Origin: Erythrobacteraceae bacterium CCH12-C2
GTDB taxonomy: Bacteria > Pseudomonadota > Alphaproteobacteria > Sphingomonadales > Sphingomonadaceae
Reading direction: 5' to 3'
DNA length: 29,791 nt
Assembly (NCBI GenBank): GCA_001556995.1
Contig: LSKF01000082.1
Location: forward strand, 1-29,791
Within the stretch, counting starts at the first letter, position 1, and each line of letters begins with the position of its first letter. Shown here piece after piece: positions 1 to 7,681 of the stretch. The notes below the pieces were generated by a model that saw only the letters and a program-made list of their open reading frames with translations, made no database searches and had not been told where the DNA came from. The position numbers and the translations under genes are program-made.

Positions 1-79
1 TCTCGGGGAAGGGGAAGGGGGTGGGGGCTCGACGCTAGCGGGGACGCGAGACCTTGCGGCCTCGCTCCCCCATCCCCAG

Positions 80-100
80 CCCTTCCCCGGCGGGGAAGGG
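80..100. repeat. C/G-rich perfect inverted repeat, probable dispersed intergenic element or terminator
   Basis: Nine bases (80-88, CCCTTCCCC) are repeated in perfect inverted form at 92-100 around a 3-base centre. It starts 10 bases beyond the S46 peptidase stop codon and would form a strong hairpin in that transcript. No T tract follows, so it is not a classical terminator. A related purine-rich stretch (GGGGAAGGGG and GTGGGGG) lies at 5-28, so bases 1-110 may hold two diverged, oppositely oriented copies of one element. Short C/G-rich palindromes of this kind are often dispersed between genes in alphaproteobacteria; that comparison is from memory. Confidence 0.5.
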
Positions 101-110
101 AGAGATAAGC

Positions 111-2246
111 CTACTGGGTGACGCCCACTTCCTTGAGCAGACGGTCCGCGCCGTCGACCTTTTCCATCGTCCACAGGATGAAGCGGCTGTCGACGTGGAT
201 GGTGCGGTTGATCTTGGGATCATACATCCAGTCGCTGACCACGCCCTCGATCGTGCCGTCAAACGCGAGGCCGACAAACTCGCCGCGCGCATTCAGGGTC
301 GAGGAACCCGAATTGCCGTTGGTGATGTCGACGGTCGAGAGGAAGTCGACCGGCAGCGTGCCAAGCTCCGGCGCAGCCCAGCGGCCATAATCCTTCGCCT
401 TGATCAGCTCGACCATTGTGTCCGGCGCATCGAATTCGCCGCGCCCGGTGTGCTTGGCGACGATCCCTTCGGCGGTGGTGAAGGGCGTCCAGACCTGCCC
501 GTCAACCGCCTTGCCGGTCACCTTGCCATAGGTGAAGCGCAGCGAGCCATTGGCGTCCGGGTACATGGTCTTGCCCTGCGACGCGGCATAGGCAAGGCGG
601 GCTTCCATCACCTTGGACCGGGCCTTCTGCACCTTGCCCGAATTGTCCTTGGCCTCGGCCTCGCTTTTCATCGCTTCGTCATAGGTGGCGACGGCGAGCT
701 GGATGAAGGGATCGCTGGATGCCTTGAAGTCGGCGACCGGCTTGCCCATCCACTCCATGCGCTTGGCGGTGTTGCCGAGTTCGGTGGCGGCGTACATTGC
801 AGCCAGATCGCGGCCTTCCATGAAGGCGTCGAAGCTGGCGTTGCGGTTTTCGGCCGGAAGGGTGCGGTATTCGGCGATGCCGTCTTCCCAGATCGCCTTG
901 TCGATCGCGGCGACATAACGTCGCTCGATGCGCTGCATCCCTTGCGTCATGAACGCCTTGTCGCGCTCTTGATAGCCCGGTTCGCGATCCTTGTCGGGCT
1001 TGGCCTGCTCGTTGGCCCAGCGATACAGCTGGCGGGCGGCCCCATAAAGCTGACTGCGCCCCAGCATCCCGCGCTTGGCATCGGCGAGCGCTTCGGCATT
1101 GCCTTCTGCGATCAGCCGGTCGAGTTCGGCCAGCGCCGGACCATACATGGCCTCACGCGCAGGATCGGCCTTGATCCAGGCGCGGAACGCTGTTTCTTCG
1201 GCCTGCTTCTTGGCGACGAGCGAGATCGCTTCTGCTCCGGCCAGCTGGCCTGCAATCTTCTTCTCGTAGTTTTCAATGCCCTGAAGCGTGGCCGCATAGG
1301 CAATGGTCGCCGCCTGATCACCCGCGGTCAGCGCGTCGATCATGTCGCCATATTCGGTCAACATCTTTTGCTGATAGGGGTAGAGTTCCTCGAAATAGAA
1401 CCGCGCTTCCTCGGCGGTGCGCAGGCGCTCGGTGGTGCCCGGGAAGCCTGCGACCATGATGAAGTCGCCCTCCTTCACGCCCTGCTTGGCGATGGGGAGG
1501 AACGCCTTGGGAGTAAAGGGCACGTTGTCCTTGCTGAACGGAGCCGACGAACCATCAGGCGCCACGTAAGCGCGGTAGAAGGCGAAATCGCCGGTGTGGC
1601 GCGGCCACATCCAATTGTCCTTCTCGCCGCCGAAATTGCCGACGCCGCCCGCAGGGGCATAGACGAGGCGGACGTCCTTGATCTCCAGCTGCTGCTGGAG
1701 CCAATATTGCTGCCCGCCGAAATAGGCGCGCACGTCGCAGCGGCGGTTGGCCTGCTTTTCGCACGCCTCGACCAGCGCCTGACGGTTGGCCTGCAAGCGG
1801 TCAAAACGGGCGCGCCCGTCGAGCTTGTCTGCGCCCTTCATCATATCCCTTGTGACGTCGCGCAGGTCCTCGATCACATAGATCCGGCTGCCGGGCGCGG
1901 CGGGCAGTTCGTCGGCCAGCGTCGCGGCGAGGAAGCCGTTGGTGAGGTAATCCTTCTCGGGCGAGGAATTGTATTGCAGCGAACCGGCGACGCAGTGGTG
2001 GTTGGTGGCGACCAAGCCCTGCGGCGAGAGAAACGCCGCCGAACAGCCGCCCAGCGAAGCGATGGCGGTGAGCGGCGGGCGCTGAAGGTCGCCCAGCGTC
2101 TTGGCATCCAATTCGAGCCCAGCCGCCTTCATCTGTTCGGCAATCGCGCCCGTCTGGCTCGGAAGCCACATGCCTTCATCGGCGTGGAGCATGGCGGGCG
2201 CGGCGAGCATCAGGGCGCTAGCCCCGGCGAGCAGAAAATTCTTCAT
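111..2246 (-). CDS. S46 family dipeptidyl-peptidase (DPP7/DPP11-like), exported
   Basis: A 711-residue exported serine peptidase that should release dipeptides from peptide N-termini in the periplasm. I chose the ATG at 2246 because it opens directly with a signal peptide (MKNFLLAGASALMLAAPAML, then HADEGMW). The longer reading to 2330 only adds a non-signal extension. The chymotrypsin-like His lies in the TNHHC motif (residues 81-85), and the nucleophile is Ser646 in GNSGSS. The length matches the roughly 710-720 residues usual for S46. The residue 18 after the nucleophile is Gly664. In characterised S46 enzymes this position is Arg in the acidic-specific DPP11 and Gly in DPP7, so a DPP7-like preference for hydrophobic residues is inferred. 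The gene is divergent from the lipoprotein at 2479 and followed by a palindrome. Confidence 0.93.
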   Translation of the reverse strand: MKNFLLAGASALMLAAPAMLHADEGMWLPSQTGAIAEQMKAAGLELDAKTLGDLQRPPLTAIASLGGCSAAFLSPQGLVATNHHCVAGSLQYNSSPEKDYLTNGFLAATLADELPAAPGSRIYVIEDLRDVTRDMMKGADKLDGRARFDRLQANRQALVEACEKQANRRCDVRAYFGGQQYWLQQQLEIKDVRLVYAPAGGVGNFGGEKDNWMWPRHTGDFAFYRAYVAPDGSSAPFSKDNVPFTPKAFLPIAKQGVKEGDFIMVAGFPGTTERLRTAEEARFYFEELYPYQQKMLTEYGDMIDALTAGDQAATIAYAATLQGIENYEKKIAGQLAGAEAISLVAKKQAEETAFRAWIKADPAREAMYGPALAELDRLIAEGNAEALADAKRGMLGRSQLYGAARQLYRWANEQAKPDKDREPGYQERDKAFMTQGMQRIERRYVAAIDKAIWEDGIAEYRTLPAENRNASFDAFMEGRDLAAMYAATELGNTAKRMEWMGKPVADFKASSDPFIQLAVATYDEAMKSEAEAKDNSGKVQKARSKVMEARLAYAASQGKTMYPDANGSLRFTYGKVTGKAVDGQVWTPFTTAEGIVAKHTGRGEFDAPDTMVELIKAKDYGRWAAPELGTLPVDFLSTVDITNGNSGSSTLNARGEFVGLAFDGTIEGVVSDWMYDPKINRTIHVDSRFILWTMEKVDGADRLLKEVGVTQ

Positions 2247-2411
2247 GGCGGTTTCACCTTCGCTTGTACGGCCCGGCGCACGTCGCACGGGTCCGATCAG
2301 GAATTGGCGCCCGGACGGGCGGATGCGCACTGTTAGGCGACAAATGTGTCACAGGAAAAGCCCCAATCGGCGTACCGGCTTGGGCGTTGGGATGCTTGCC
2401 AATCATGACTT

Positions 2412-2430
2412 GCGAATGATTATCAATTCG
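2412..2430 (+). promoter_or_regulatory. Candidate Fur (iron-responsive) box upstream of the lipoprotein gene
   Basis: The 19 bases GCGAATGATTATCAATTCG match the Fur consensus GATAATGATAATCATTATC at 12 positions, 10 of them within the central 11-base run AATGATTATCA. The site ends 48 bases before the lipoprotein ATG at 2479, where an iron repressor could block transcription. It is also AT-rich within GC-rich surroundings. Whether the binder would be Fur or a related regulator cannot be decided from sequence. Confidence 0.5.
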
Positions 2431-2478
2431 GCCATGAGGCGGGTCGACTCAATGCCATCTGCAAAGGAACTTTCGCCC

Positions 2479-3348
2479 ATGAACAGCACCCTCAGGCTCT
2501 GGACCACGCTCGGGCTCGGCACGGCGCTTGCCGGAGGGTTGCTCAGCGCTTGCGGCGGCGAGGCGGGCGAAGGTGCGGGCACTGAAGCGGTCGCGCCGGG
2601 TGAAGGCGGGGCGGCGGCTGGCGAAGGCGGCGGCGAGGGTGAAGGCGGCGCGGGCGGGGAAGGCGCAGGCGGCGAAGCGGCAGGCGGCGAGGGCGAAGGC
2701 GGCGTTGCCGTTGCTGACGCCGCCACCGACCCGGTCGCCTATGGCATCGCGCTCGCCGTGACCGAGGCCCATGTTGTCGCCGCGCGCGACGCCTATGTGG
2801 CGGGCAAGAAGGACGCCGCCGCCGAAATGTTCGCCCATCCCGCCGCCGAAGTGCTGGTGGAGATGGATCCGGTGTTCGCCAAGCTCGGGGTGGCAGATTT
2901 CAAGCCGCTGCTGACCGCCGCCTCGACCGCTGCCGCTGATGGCAAGAGCACCGCCGAGGTTGGCAAGGCTTATGATGCGATCATCGCCGCGCTGCGCGGT
3001 GCGGCCAAGAAGGCCCCCGGCGGCGGCGCAAATGAAGCCAAGACGGCGGCAGCAATCATTGCTGATATGATCGAACGGTCGGGCGCGATGTACCGTACGG
3101 TCGCCAAGGATGACGGTTACGAACCCTATCTCGACGGCTATGGCTTTGCCAAGGTCGCGGCCAGCGCCTTCGCCACTTCCGGCGCTGCGATCAAGGCCGA
3201 GAACCCCGACGCCCACGCCCGCATCACTGAGGCGCTCGCCGCGCTCAAGCAGGCCTATCCGACCGCCACGCGCCCCACCAGCCTCGCGATTGCGCCGGGG
3301 GCCGTGTCGGCTGCCTCGTCCAAAGTGATGCTCGCCATCGGCAGCTGA
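2479..3348 (+). CDS. Lipoprotein with Gly/Glu/Ala-rich linker, function unknown, putatively iron-regulated
   Basis: A 289-residue protein that I do not recognise by name. It opens with a lipoprotein signal peptide and lipobox LLSAC, giving lipidated Cys25 followed by GG. Residues 26-77 are a low-complexity Gly/Glu/Ala linker built from repeats such as GEGG and GGEG, encoded by repeated ggcgaaggcggc-like units. Residues 80-289 form a normal, probably helical, Ala-rich domain with conserved-looking stretches (VAYGIALAVTEAH and YEPYLDGYGFAK). Its helical, Tyr/Asp-containing style and the Fur-like box at 2412-2430 recall imelysin/EfeO-type periplasmic iron proteins, but I see no diagnostic motif and leave the function open. 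The ATG at 2479 follows a good ribosome-binding site (AAAGGA, 2463-2468). It converges with hemN, with 13 bases between the two stop codons. Confidence 0.8.
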   Translation: MNSTLRLWTTLGLGTALAGGLLSACGGEAGEGAGTEAVAPGEGGAAAGEGGGEGEGGAGGEGAGGEAAGGEGEGGVAVADAATDPVAYGIALAVTEAHVVAARDAYVAGKKDAAAEMFAHPAAEVLVEMDPVFAKLGVADFKPLLTAASTAAADGKSTAEVGKAYDAIIAALRGAAKKAPGGGANEAKTAAAIIADMIERSGAMYRTVAKDDGYEPYLDGYGFAKVAASAFATSGAAIKAENPDAHARITEALAALKQAYPTATRPTSLAIAPGAVSAASSKVMLAIGS

Positions 3349-3361
3349 CGCGCCCGGCGCG

Positions 3362-4672
3362 TCAGATCGCCGAGCTGAAGCGGTGCTGGGTGGCTGCCCG
3401 GTAGCTGTCGAACAGCGCGGCGATGACGCGGGCATAGGGCAGGCCGCCGGGTAGAATGGTGAGCCGGTTGCCATTGAGCCGCGCCAGATCGGCGGCGATG
3501 AAGGGGGCAAGCGCGGCTTTCACCTCTGTCATCAGGCAGGGCGAGAGAGCCGCCTCGCTGCGGCACAGCAGCGCCTCGATGACATCGCCGCGCAACCGAT
3601 CCTCGGGGCCCCGGACGATGCCGTGGCTGGCCGTCAGCCGCCCCTCGCCCGAAAGCTGGCGATAGCGGCCATTGTGCTTTTCATTCTGGGCAAGGAGATC
3701 GGGAAAGCCGCTGATCGCGGTCGATCCCATGCCGATCAGCACTTCGGCCGGATCATCGGTAAAACCCTGAAAATTGCGCCGCAAGGTGCCTTGGCGCACC
3801 GCGCGCGCCATCGGATCATGCGGGAGCGCGAAGTGATCAAACCCGATCGCGTCATAGCCATGGCTGGTGAGGAAGGCATGGGCCTCGGCTGCCATGGCAA
3901 AGCGGGCTTCAGCCCCCGGTAGCGCGTCGGCGGGGATCATCGTCTGGCGCGGCACCATGTGCGGGACATGGGCATAGCCGAACACCGCCACCCGGTCCGC
4001 GCCGAACATCGCGGTGCGTTCAAGCGCGTCGATCAGGTCATGCGTGGTCTGGTGGGGCAGGCCGTACATCAGGTCGAAATTGAGCGAGGTCACCCCCGCG
4101 CTGCGCAGCCACCCGGTGCTGCGGCCGATCATCGCGGTGGGCTGTTCGCGGCCGATGGCTTTCTGGCAATGCGCAGCGAAGGTCTGCACCCCCATGCTCG
4201 CCCGCGTGATGCCGACGCTGCCGATCACCCGGCCCCATTCGGCGGTGAGGCTGCGCGGATCGAGCTCGATCGACCATTCCGGCGCGAACAGCGGGAAATG
4301 GGCGTGGAGCGCGTCGACCAGCCCGAGAAATTCGCCCGGCAGGATGGCATTGGGGCTGCCCCCGCCAAAGGCGATGCGCCTGACCCGCGCGCCATCGGGA
4401 AGGAGGCTGGCGACCGTGGCGATTTCCTGATGCAGCGCGGCCAGATAGCTCTCCACCCGCGCGCGCTTGCCCGATGCCCCGGTGTTGCAGCCGCAATAAT
4501 AGCAGATCTGCTCACAGAACGGGATGTGGAGATAAAGCGAGATGTCGTCACTCGCCCCGGCGATAGCGCGCTCAATAACGCCGGGTTCCAGCGGGCCGAA
4601 ATCGGCTGCCGTCGGGTAGCTGGTGTAGCGCGGCACGGCGCGGGCGAGGAGGTCTGGGTGATAAGTCCACAT
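3362..4672 (-). CDS. hemN: Oxygen-independent coproporphyrinogen III oxidase (radical SAM)
   Basis: HemN converts coproporphyrinogen III to protoporphyrinogen IX without oxygen, using S-adenosylmethionine and a 4Fe-4S cluster in the cytoplasm. The 436-residue product has the radical SAM signature in HIPFCEQICYYCGCNTG, with cluster ligands Cys53, Cys57 and Cys60 and the extra HemN-type Cys62. The glycine motif FGGGSPN and the segment YGLPHQT follow. Length is close to the usual 440-460. It is the last gene of the run starting at ccoN and lies 45 bases after a Cys-rich small gene. There is no clear ribosome-binding site before ATG 4672. A degenerate FNR/FixK box at 4708-4721 and a candidate -10 (TCTAAC) suggest that it also has its own low-oxygen promoter. 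Confidence 0.95.
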   Translation of the reverse strand: MWTYHPDLLARAVPRYTSYPTAADFGPLEPGVIERAIAGASDDISLYLHIPFCEQICYYCGCNTGASGKRARVESYLAALHQEIATVASLLPDGARVRRIAFGGGSPNAILPGEFLGLVDALHAHFPLFAPEWSIELDPRSLTAEWGRVIGSVGITRASMGVQTFAAHCQKAIGREQPTAMIGRSTGWLRSAGVTSLNFDLMYGLPHQTTHDLIDALERTAMFGADRVAVFGYAHVPHMVPRQTMIPADALPGAEARFAMAAEAHAFLTSHGYDAIGFDHFALPHDPMARAVRQGTLRRNFQGFTDDPAEVLIGMGSTAISGFPDLLAQNEKHNGRYRQLSGEGRLTASHGIVRGPEDRLRGDVIEALLCRSEAALSPCLMTEVKAALAPFIAADLARLNGNRLTILPGGLPYARVIAALFDSYRAATQHRFSSAI

Positions 4673-4679
4673 AAGTGGG

Positions 4680-4721
4680 GTTAGAGCGGGCGAGGCGTCA
4701 CCCGTCTTTGCGCAAGATCAA
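4680..4721 (-). promoter_or_regulatory. Candidate FNR/FixK-dependent promoter of hemN, possibly leaderless
   Basis: TTGCG-CAAG-ATCAA at 4708-4721 matches the TTGAT-N4-ATCAA consensus at 8 of 10 fixed bases, with one perfect half-site. Its centre is 42.5 bases from the A of the hemN ATG, the class II activator distance if transcription starts at or beside that A. On the minus strand TCTAAC (4685-4680, 4 of 6 matches to TATAAT) ends 7 bases before the ATG, as expected for a -10 element. No Shine-Dalgarno sequence precedes the ATG. The site overlaps the stop codon of the upstream small gene (4718-4720). Confidence 0.42.
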
Positions 4722-4942
4722 TTTGGTCGCTTTTCGCGTGCTGGATCGAACCGCTCGCGGCAGGTGCCTGCATGGCAGCCCTTCGGGTGGCAGTTGCCTT
4801 CCTTTGCGGGCGCGCCGTCGCCTAACGGGATAGTGATCGTGCCGCCGTTGCAGAGCTTGGCGGTGATCGCCTGCTCCTCGGCCGGGAGCGGGCCGAGCAT
4901 GACCGGGAAAAGCGCGGCGAGGGCGAAGGGTAGAGCGCTCAT
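4718..4942 (-). CDS. Small exported Cys/His-rich protein in the cbb3 assembly operon, function unknown
   Basis: A 74-residue protein that I cannot assign to a named family. It starts with a hydrophobic signal-like segment (about residues 1-20, MSALPFALAALFPVMLGPLP) and continues as a short soluble region with Cys31, Cys51, Cys56 and Cys61. The last three are regularly spaced in CHPKGCHAGTC, with His52 and His57 beside two of the cysteines. This could bind copper or another metal, or form disulfides in the periplasm. Its ATG overlaps the ccoS stop by ATGA (4939-4942), so translation is very probably coupled to ccoS. Context points to maturation of cbb3 oxidase or haem/copper handling, but this is guilt by association. 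It stays in frame to a TGA at 4718-4720, inside the hemN control site. Confidence 0.75.
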   Translation of the reverse strand: MSALPFALAALFPVMLGPLPAEEQAITAKLCNGGTITIPLGDGAPAKEGNCHPKGCHAGTCRERFDPAREKRPN

Positions 4943-5091
4943 GCAGGCTCGTCCTCATCCTCGATCAGGATGCGCGCCGCAGCCCCGTCCATGTCGTCAT
5001 ACTGCCCGTCGCGCATCGACCATAGGAAGGCGACAAGGCCGAGCAGCCCCATGCCGAGCGCAATGGGGATGAGAATGGCAAGGCCGGTCAT
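4939..5091 (-). CDS. ccoS: cbb3-type cytochrome oxidase assembly protein CcoS
   Basis: A 50-residue single-pass membrane protein needed to install cofactors (haem b and CuB) in cbb3 oxidase. It has one N-terminal membrane helix (MTGLAILIPIALGMGLLGLV), then the typical CcoS segment FLWSMRDGQYDDMDG and an acidic tail (ILIEDEDEPA) of the kind that follows the family's conserved 'GQYDD' region. ATG 5091 overlaps the ccoI stop by four bases (ATGA), and its own stop overlaps the start of the Cys-rich small gene in the same way. Size, topology and position after ccoI all agree. Confidence 0.93.
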   Translation of the reverse strand: MTGLAILIPIALGMGLLGLVAFLWSMRDGQYDDMDGAAARILIEDEDEPA

Positions 5092-7226
5092 TGGCGGGCA
5101 CTCCGCGCCAGCCGCAGCGAATTGGCGACCACCACCAGCGAACTCAGCGACATGGCAATCGCTGCGATCAGCGGGGTGACAAGGCCGGTGAGCGCGAGCG
5201 GCACGGCCAGAAGGTTATAGACAATCGAGAAGGCAAAATTCTCGCGCACGATCCGCATCGTGGCCTTGGCGACCCGCACCGCCAGCGCGACGGGCATCAA
5301 CGCCTCGCCGATGAACACCGCGTCGGCGGCCTGCTGGCTGGCGTCGGAGGCGGTGCCCGGCGCAATCGAGGCGTGGGCGGCGGCGAGCGCGGGGCCATCA
5401 TTGAGCCCGTCACCCACCATCAGTGGGCGACGACCTTGCGCCTTCAGGGCTTCGAGCGTGGCGAGCTTGGCCTGCGGGCTGGCTTCGGCGGTGGCTGCAA
5501 GCCCGAGTTCGGCGGCGACGGCAGCGACAGGCGCGGCGCGGTCGCCCGAGAGGATGCTGGCGCTGAGGCCCTCACGGGCGAGGGCTGCGAGAGTCGCGGC
5601 GGCATCGGCGCGCAGGGGATCGGCGAAGGGAATGGTCTGGGTGGCTGCGCCGATTCTGAGGCAGGTGGCCAGCGCCTCGCTGGCGTCCTCTGGCCGTTCC
5701 AGCGCCACGGCATGGCCTTGCCATTTGCCAGTGAGGCCTTGCCCGCTGGTTTCGGCGATATTCTCAATCACGGCAGGCGTCACGCCCTCACACAAAAGCG
5801 CATGGGCGAGCCCGCGGCTGAGCGGATGGCGGCTCGCTTGCGCAAGGCCCAGCGCTACGGCGCGCGCTTGCGGGTCAAGGCCGGAGACATCCGCGCGCGG
5901 TTCGCCGAGGGTCAGCGTGCCGGTCTTGTCGAGCAGCGCGACATCGCATTCGGCGAGGCGTTCGAGCGCGCTCCCGTCCTTCACCAGCAGGCCCCGGCGC
6001 AGCAGCGCGCCGCTTGCCACAACCTGCGCAGCCGGCACGGCAAGGCCCATGGCGCAGGGGCAGGTGATGATCAGCACCGCAATCGCGATGGTGAGCGACT
6101 GGTGCCACCCCGCGCCCGCGATCATCCACCCGGCAAAGGCCAGCGCAGCGAGGCTGTGCACCACCGGCGCATAGAGGCGCGAGGCGCGGTCGGCGATGCG
6201 GACATAGTGACTGCGCGATTGCCCCGCCTCGTCCATCAGTCGGGCGATTTCGGCGAGCGCGGTGTCCTCGGCCACGTGGGTCAGGCGGATGCGCAAGGGG
6301 GCGGAGACATTGATCGCGCCGGCGTGCACCACCGCCCCAACGCCGACGGCTACCGGTACGCTTTCGCCCGTCAGCATGGCGTTGTCGATCGCGCTTGCGC
6401 CGTCCTCGACCACGCCATCTGCGGCGAGCGCTTCGCCTGCTGCGGCCAGCACCAGCATGCCGGGTTCGAGCGCCCCTGCAGCCACGCGGCGGGTGGAACC
6501 ATCAGGGCCGATCACGCTCGCGCTCTTTCCCATCCGCCCGAGCAGCGCGCCGATCCCGGCCCGCGTGCGGGTGCGCATTTCTGCATCGAGCGCGCGGCCG
6601 GCGAGCAGGAAGAACAGCAGCATCACCGCGCTATCGAAAAAGGCGTGCGCGCCCCCAGTGATGGTCTCGTAGAGCGAAAGGCAGGTCGCCAGGATCACCC
6701 CGATGCTGATCGGCACGTCCATATTGGTGCGGCGGTGGCTCAGCGCCATCCACGCGCTGGCGAAGAAGGGCCGCCCCGAATAGGCGATCACCGGCAGCGC
6801 GATCAGCGCCGAAAGCCAGTGGAACAGCTCGCGCGTCGCCCCCGCCGCGCCCGACCAGATGCTGACCGAGAGAAGCATCACATTCATCATCCCGAAACCC
6901 GCCACGCCGAGCGCGCGGTTGAGCGCCTTGCGCTCCTTGGCCTCGTCGCCCAGCGGCCCAAGCAAATCAGCGTCGGCGACGGCCTGCGCCTCGAACCCGA
7001 GTGCGAGGAGTGCGGTGGTGAGCGCGCCTTCGTCGAGGGTCGGATCATGCTGGATCGCCACGCGCTTGGCCGAGAAATTGGCGCGGGCGGCGATGATGCC
7101 GGGGGTCTTGGGCAATTCGCGCTCGATCTTGCCGATGCAGCCTGCGCACTTCATTCCCGGCACCGTAAATCGAGTGGTGGTAAGCGCGCGGGCGTCAGCG
7201 GGGGCGAGGACGGAGGGCGCGTTCAT
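5088..7226 (-). CDS. ccoI: Copper-exporting P-type ATPase CcoI/FixI for cbb3 oxidase assembly
   Basis: A P1B-type ATPase that supplies copper for the CuB site of cbb3 oxidase. The 712-residue product has an N-terminal heavy-metal-associated domain with GMKCAGC (Cys27, Cys30). It then has several membrane helices, the actuator motif TGES, the intramembrane metal site TCPCAMG, the phosphorylation motif DKTGT and the hinge motif GDGLNDGPAL. ATG 7226 was preferred to the ATG at 7250 because it gives the ATGA overlap with the fixH stop seen at the neighbouring junctions. Unlike housekeeping CopA exporters, FixI-type pumps sit in ccoGHIS operons, as here between fixH and ccoS. Confidence 0.95.
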   Translation of the reverse strand: MNAPSVLAPADARALTTTRFTVPGMKCAGCIGKIERELPKTPGIIAARANFSAKRVAIQHDPTLDEGALTTALLALGFEAQAVADADLLGPLGDEAKERKALNRALGVAGFGMMNVMLLSVSIWSGAAGATRELFHWLSALIALPVIAYSGRPFFASAWMALSHRRTNMDVPISIGVILATCLSLYETITGGAHAFFDSAVMLLFFLLAGRALDAEMRTRTRAGIGALLGRMGKSASVIGPDGSTRRVAAGALEPGMLVLAAAGEALAADGVVEDGASAIDNAMLTGESVPVAVGVGAVVHAGAINVSAPLRIRLTHVAEDTALAEIARLMDEAGQSRSHYVRIADRASRLYAPVVHSLAALAFAGWMIAGAGWHQSLTIAIAVLIITCPCAMGLAVPAAQVVASGALLRRGLLVKDGSALERLAECDVALLDKTGTLTLGEPRADVSGLDPQARAVALGLAQASRHPLSRGLAHALLCEGVTPAVIENIAETSGQGLTGKWQGHAVALERPEDASEALATCLRIGAATQTIPFADPLRADAAATLAALAREGLSASILSGDRAAPVAAVAAELGLAATAEASPQAKLATLEALKAQGRRPLMVGDGLNDGPALAAAHASIAPGTASDASQQAADAVFIGEALMPVALAVRVAKATMRIVRENFAFSIVYNLLAVPLALTGLVTPLIAAIAMSLSSLVVVANSLRLARSARQ

Positions 7227-7681
7227 CGGACTTCGCTTTCTCCGGCCCATTCCTGCGCCCCGGCCTTGATCGCCATGCGCACCTGCCAGCGGCCCGGTGC
7301 CAGCGTCTCGTGCGATAGCCAGCGGCCCTGCCCTTGGGGGCTGAAAGTGAGGCTGAGTGTGTCACGCGCGCCGAGCGGGCGTTCAACCTCGGCAGTGATG
7401 GTCGCGCCTTCGGGCACGGCCATGGTTTCGAGCACCACGCGGCCATCGGCGCGCCGCTCCGGCACCGCCTGCCAGCCGAGCGCCTTTGAGGCCTCAGCCT
7501 TGTTCAGCCAGTCGTTGAAGTTCTGGCTGGCGACATAGGAATTGTCGACCACGGTGCCGTGAAAGCTGCGCACCGCAAAGCTCGCCATCGCCAGATTGAC
7601 CGCGATCACCACGCCGAACCCGCCCACGAAGACCGCCGCCATGTGCTTGCCGGTGAAGGTGCTGTTCTTGGCTTTCATCAT
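7223..7681 (-). CDS. fixH: FixH family protein (CcoH), cbb3 oxidase assembly
   Basis: A 152-residue membrane-anchored protein. One N-terminal transmembrane helix (about residues 12-35, HMAAVFVGGFGVVIAVNLAM) is followed by the family hallmark FHGTVVDNSYVASQNFN and a beta-rich periplasmic domain. FixH/CcoH contacts the CcoNOQP complex during assembly. The first of two adjacent ATGs (7681) gives the ATGA overlap with ccoG; the second, at 7678, is also possible. The 3' end overlaps the ccoI start at 7223-7226. The only doubt is which Met is used. Confidence 0.93.
   Translation of the reverse strand: MMKAKNSTFTGKHMAAVFVGGFGVVIAVNLAMASFAVRSFHGTVVDNSYVASQNFNDWLNKAEASKALGWQAVPERRADGRVVLETMAVPEGATITAEVERPLGARDTLSLTFSPQGQGRWLSHETLAPGRWQVRMAIKAGAQEWAGESEVR

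Noticed and set aside
206..220. TTGAT...ATCA pair resembling an FNR box
   Set aside because: The spacing is six bases instead of four and it lies inside the peptidase coding sequence.
54..2336. 760-codon open frame on the plus strand opposite the S46 peptidase
   Set aside because: It is antisense to a peptidase with signal peptide and catalytic motifs. Its translation is low-complexity and Arg/Gly/His-rich, as expected from GC-rich antisense frames.
2613..2705. Short tandem GC-rich units as a possible minisatellite or CRISPR-like array
   Set aside because: The units are irregular, have no spacers and are in frame as the Gly/Glu-rich linker of a lipoprotein.
5091..7538. 815-codon open frame on the plus strand opposite ccoI and fixH
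   Set aside because: It is antisense to two genes with clear motifs; the translation resembles no protein family and has the Arg/Gly/His bias of a shadow frame.
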